Of a DNA stretch of 64,000 nucleotides, positions 61,533 to 64,000 are shown one piece after another. The notes beneath the pieces were generated by a model, which was given only the letters and a program-made list of their open reading frames with translations, was not told the DNA's origin and made no database searches. Source of the DNA: DASPSR01 sp035498715 (GTDB lineage Bacteria > Nitrospirota > UBA9217); NCBI GenBank assembly GCA_035498715.1, contig DATJZV010000026.1:1-64000 (forward strand), written 5' to 3'. Made by a program: the position numbers and the translations under genes. The first letter of the stretch is position 1; each line of letters starts with the position of its first letter.

Positions 61533-61911
61533 CCCTGTCTTTTTTGCACCGACTGCTGTCTGATTTTTCATCTCCGTCCATTATTTTCTGATCTCAAAGA
61601 CATCTCCATCTGTCTCTGCACGAAGCACGTCATCATGGGCAAGGTGGCGGTTGTTACCGGCGGTTTCAAGTTTACGAACATGCAGAGGGGAAAACGCCTC
61701 GAACCTGCTTGTCATCAAATTGGACACGCTGGCAGCCGCCTCTGTCGACAACTAGAACCAGTTCGAGAAGCATTCCGTCGAGTCCAAGAAAACCGCGGGA
61801 CAAGGATGCAGAAAAGGAGCCGGGAAAGAAGAAGAGTCCACAAATCAGAAAATAATGGTGGGCGCTGTGTGAACAGCAATTTTCAGTATGGCTTCCTGAA
61901 CACCTCTGATC
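61533..61911. other. Intergenic stretch with decayed coding traces
   Basis: A plus-strand ATG at 61635 starts MGKVAVVTGG, the opening of short-chain dehydrogenases, but the expected Gly-rich loop is missing and the rest is not protein-like. This may be chance or an old remnant. Nothing else seen. Confidence 0.3.
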
Positions 61912-62640
61912 CTATTTGTCAAGAAGCCGTTTGACCGCCCTGTCAATACCCTTCTCAAGGTATCGCTCCGTGCCGGCCTGGGCAACTTCCCGCCCTACAT
62001 CTTCCACGAGGGCTGTCAGCACCTGCTGGGCCAGTTGGGATGGCGAGGCACCGCCAGGCTTGCCGATGTCGGTCAATTCGACCCGCTGCAAAGAGACGAT
62101 CTTCGGCTTGTCCCCGAGGGCGGCGACGCGGACGTCGATCCGGCCGCTCTCGATAACGAGCTTTTTGATGATGAACTTCATATCTTCGCCCTGGGTCTTT
62201 TGTTCTCCCTGGGCCTTCCTCGGCGCATTCGCTTTGTATCCTTCGATGTTCTTCTTGAGAACGCCAATGTTCGACGTGCCCGACGTGTTAATCTCATAAA
62301 CGACCTGGGAATCTGATATGCGGATTTCATCGATCACAATCGGGTGTGTGGTGACCGTGGCGGGATCAATTCTGGCGCTGATCGTTCCCAAGCGAAAAAC
62401 GTAGGGCGAGGAAAACCCGAACGGATTCGCCACGGTCAGGCCAGCAATAACACCCTTGCCGGAGGCGAGGTGAATCGAGACCGAGGACACACGAATAGCG
62501 GTTTTCGTCGCCTCGGAGCCGTATCGCTCAATTGCCGCCTTGACGAGCCCATTGATATTCGTCCAGATGAAGATGAGTGCCGCGGCGATCACGATAGCCA
62601 GCCCACCGGCAAAGATTAGTACTTTTCGGCCGCCTTTCAA
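61912..62640 (-). CDS. AsmA-like membrane-anchored periplasmic protein
   Basis: A 242-residue protein with one N-terminal membrane segment (VLIFAGGLAIVIAAALIFIW), then a beta-rich domain like the N-terminal part of AsmA proteins (SVSIHLASGKGVIAGLTVANPFG, ARIDPATVTTHPIVIDEIRI). AsmA-like proteins bridge lipids between membranes; this short form lacks the long groove, so its role is open. The start is a TTG (62640) with AAGGAGG 8 nt upstream, a clear site. Confidence 0.75.
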   Translation of the reverse strand: MKGGRKVLIFAGGLAIVIAAALIFIWTNINGLVKAAIERYGSEATKTAIRVSSVSIHLASGKGVIAGLTVANPFGFSSPYVFRLGTISARIDPATVTTHPIVIDEIRISDSQVVYEINTSGTSNIGVLKKNIEGYKANAPRKAQGEQKTQGEDMKFIIKKLVIESGRIDVRVAALGDKPKIVSLQRVELTDIGKPGGASPSQLAQQVLTALVEDVGREVAQAGTERYLEKGIDRAVKRLLDK

Positions 62641-63299
62641 AATTATACCTCCTTAGTCTCGTGTCCCTTTCATGATAGGGAAGTTTCCGGTTATTTTCAA
62701 GGATTATTTGGTGCATGGAAAGCTTGTAATAATCTGCAATCCAGGTATACTTTTTAAATAAACACAAAAAGGAATCTTATTGCCGTTGATGGCGGGTAGA
62801 CACCGCAGATGGTGGTGTGGGCAAGGATTGCTAAGATAAAAATCACAGCAATAGAGTCTTAGAATCCGGTTTCTGCATTATGTTTGACGCTGCTTGCCAG
62901 ACCGGCAAATAGTCAGTTCTGGTTTAAAACGCTCTGTGAGAAAGCACGAGGTGTAGAAGGGAGGATGAAAAAAGCACGTGGAAAAACGCCGGAAAAGGCC
63001 GAATCGTCATAGGAAAGGCAAAAGACAGATGGCGCGATTCGCGCGAAAGGCGGGAGACAGGAACGGTACGGGACAAGGCGGAAGATGTGGACAGAAAACT
63101 GTGGCAAAAGCGAAAACCTGCTTAAATAAAAGGAGAGATCCAAAGAACAATAGGCAATTGAAGGCGGAAGCTGAGGACGGACAGATTCAGAGCGCAAGGT
63201 GCTGAGCGGAAAACGGTTTGTGAAATTCTGGATTGACGATTGGGCTATGGCTATGAATTATAATTAAGGAAAGGGCCGAATAACACAAGGATAAAAACG
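62641..63299. other. Intergenic stretch without a convincing gene
   Basis: Short frames on both strands are Arg/Lys-rich and lack ribosome binding sites. A TTGACG (63233-63238) and TATAAT (63259-63264) precede the GroES-like gene, but the 20-nt spacer is too long for a good promoter. Confidence 0.4.
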
Positions 63300-63668
63300 A
63301 TGAAAACGAAAAAGAATCTCATCATTGTCGGGGATCGGGTTCTTATCGACCCCGACGAGCGGATGGACAAGACACCTTCGGGGCTTTACCTTCCTCCCAC
63401 GGTCAAGGAGAAGGAGAAGATCATGGGCGGGCACGTGGTAAAGACGGGCCCTGGCTATCCGATTCCTGACTCGACGCCGGACGAGTCGTGGACCACGGGA
63501 AGGAAAGAAGTAAAGTACCTCCCTCTGCAGGCCGCGGAAGGGGATTACGCGATCTTCCTCAAAGACGCTGCGATGGAGATCGAGTTTGAGGAAAAAAAGT
63601 ATCTCATCGTTCCTCATTCGGCCATCCTTGCAATCGTGCGTACGGAACTATCAGAAGAAAATGAGTAG
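63300..63668 (+). CDS. GroES-like co-chaperone family protein
   Basis: A divergent Cpn10 protein, 122 residues (GroES has about 97). Recognisable are VVGDRVLIDPDE-like IIVGDRVLIDPDERMDK, the mobile-loop/roof region SGLYLPPTVKEKEKIMGGHVV, and the last strand LIVPHSAILAIVR. An insert of about 25 residues (GYPIPDSTPDESWTTGRKE) separates the halves. No groEL is adjacent, so it may serve a different partner. AAGGA lies 9 nt before the ATG. Confidence 0.8.
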   Translation: MKTKKNLIIVGDRVLIDPDERMDKTPSGLYLPPTVKEKEKIMGGHVVKTGPGYPIPDSTPDESWTTGRKEVKYLPLQAAEGDYAIFLKDAAMEIEFEEKKYLIVPHSAILAIVRTELSEENE

Positions 63669-63997
63669 GAAAGAGCCATGGGCGAAGTCGCCCCAGCTTA
63701 GCATGCCAAGCTCCAAGTCCTCAGGTTAATGCTGCACGATGCCGGATGCCGTGTTCGCACCCTGAGAAATGGATGGTATCAGCCTTTTTTCAATCAACAC
63801 TTCTCCTTCTGGTTTCAAGATTTCTCTTGGGCTTGAGCATAACCCAATCTTCAGCGCGGCAGGTTGACATCTGTACCGTCCGCGCTAAAATAAAAATAAC
63901 AAAGCTTCATTGAGAACTCTTGTCTGCTATAGGCCCGGACGGCCTTAATGCCTGTGAGAGTAAAGGTTTAAAAGATGATACTTCACCGGAGGAAATC
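63669..63997. other. Leader region of the next gene
   Basis: No gene seen. It contains the promoter at 63864-63891 and ends with a GGAGGA Shine-Dalgarno. Confidence 0.4.
63864..63891 (+). promoter_or_regulatory. Promoter for the gene starting at the window end
   Basis: TTGACA (63864-63869), 16-nt spacer, TAAAAT (63886-63891). Confidence 0.5.
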
Positions 63998-64000
63998 ATG
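63998..64000 (+). CDS. Start codon of a gene that continues beyond the window
   Basis: An ATG forms the last three bases, with GGAGGA 5 nt upstream and a promoter about 100 nt before. The product is outside the window. Confidence 0.5.

Noticed and set aside
61635..61934. Frame beginning MGKVAVVTGG, like a short-chain dehydrogenase
   Set aside because: The following Gly-rich loop and all later motifs are absent; the similarity covers ten residues only.
62978..63205. Arg/Lys-rich frame of 75 codons
   Set aside because: Composition reflects purine-rich DNA; no ribosome binding site and no domain.

Overview
The window reads as a chromosomal segment of a Gram-negative, probably anaerobic or facultative bacterium. 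Supporting genes are a Mla-type lipid transport system (mlaE-mlaF-mlaD), several lipoproteins with signal peptides, a type-B fumarate reductase/succinate dehydrogenase, and branched-chain amino acid uptake. The order ispE - spoVG - tRNA-Gln - prs - rplY - pth - ychF, together with FmdB, an adenosine-specific kinase and a UPF0282-type metallo-hydrolase, recalls Nitrospirota or the former Deltaproteobacteria. The phylum is an inference that a 16S or marker-gene search would have to settle. Almost everything is housekeeping or core metabolism. I see no CRISPR array, prophage or defence island.

Layout. 1-1120: right end of an IS605-type element, a small unknown gene and an empty stretch. 1124-14000: mixed genes (patatin, rsmE, ABC-2 exporter, arfB, a BFD-like iron-sulfur protein, uup, yihY, an HNH protein, mlaEFD, dusB). 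14522-21912: a translation block (ffh, rpsP, rimM, trmD, rplS, rnhB, rimO, S1-domain protein). 22145-23119: a decayed TnpB element inserted in the 3' end of a small gene. 23396-27634: transporter-DUF192 fusion, metallo-hydrolase, fmdB and sugar isomerase-like gene. 27717-35595: TPR lipoprotein, LolB-like lipoprotein, ispE, spoVG, tRNA-Gln, prs, rplY, pth, ychF. 35835-45274: accessory enzymes (CapA-like, nitroreductase, NMO-like, zinc phospholipase C-like, adenosine kinase family, CBS protein, OB-fold protein, a divergent PEP carboxykinase). 45502-52844: PolX-PHP, a CBS-ACT protein and livKHMGF. 53179-61532: C4-dicarboxylate metabolism (frdBAC, fumC, malic enzyme, glutamate dehydrogenase). 61912-64000: AsmA-like protein, GroES-like protein and the start of another gene.

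How the genes fit together. Fumarate reductase, fumarase, malic enzyme, PEP carboxykinase and glutamate dehydrogenase link C4 acids, pyruvate/PEP and glutamate. The Liv transporter with its CBS-ACT neighbour suggests amino acid uptake with a possible ligand-sensing partner.

Most interesting. (1) Five genes (ABC ATPase 5095, arfB 5230, dusB 13941, transporter fusion 23396, TPR lipoprotein 27717) have a sigma70-like -10 box only 6-7 nt upstream of the start codon and no Shine-Dalgarno. This is the geometry of leaderless mRNAs; many other genes here have clear Shine-Dalgarno sites. (2) Two nearly identical IS605 right ends (3-125 and 22612-22734) carry the end of tnpB plus the hairpins expected for an omega-RNA. 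The second lies in an internally deleted element whose inferred empty site restores a complete small host gene. (3) A SLC13/ArsB-type permease is fused to a DUF192 domain, and a strongly divergent ATP-type PEPCK homologue is present.
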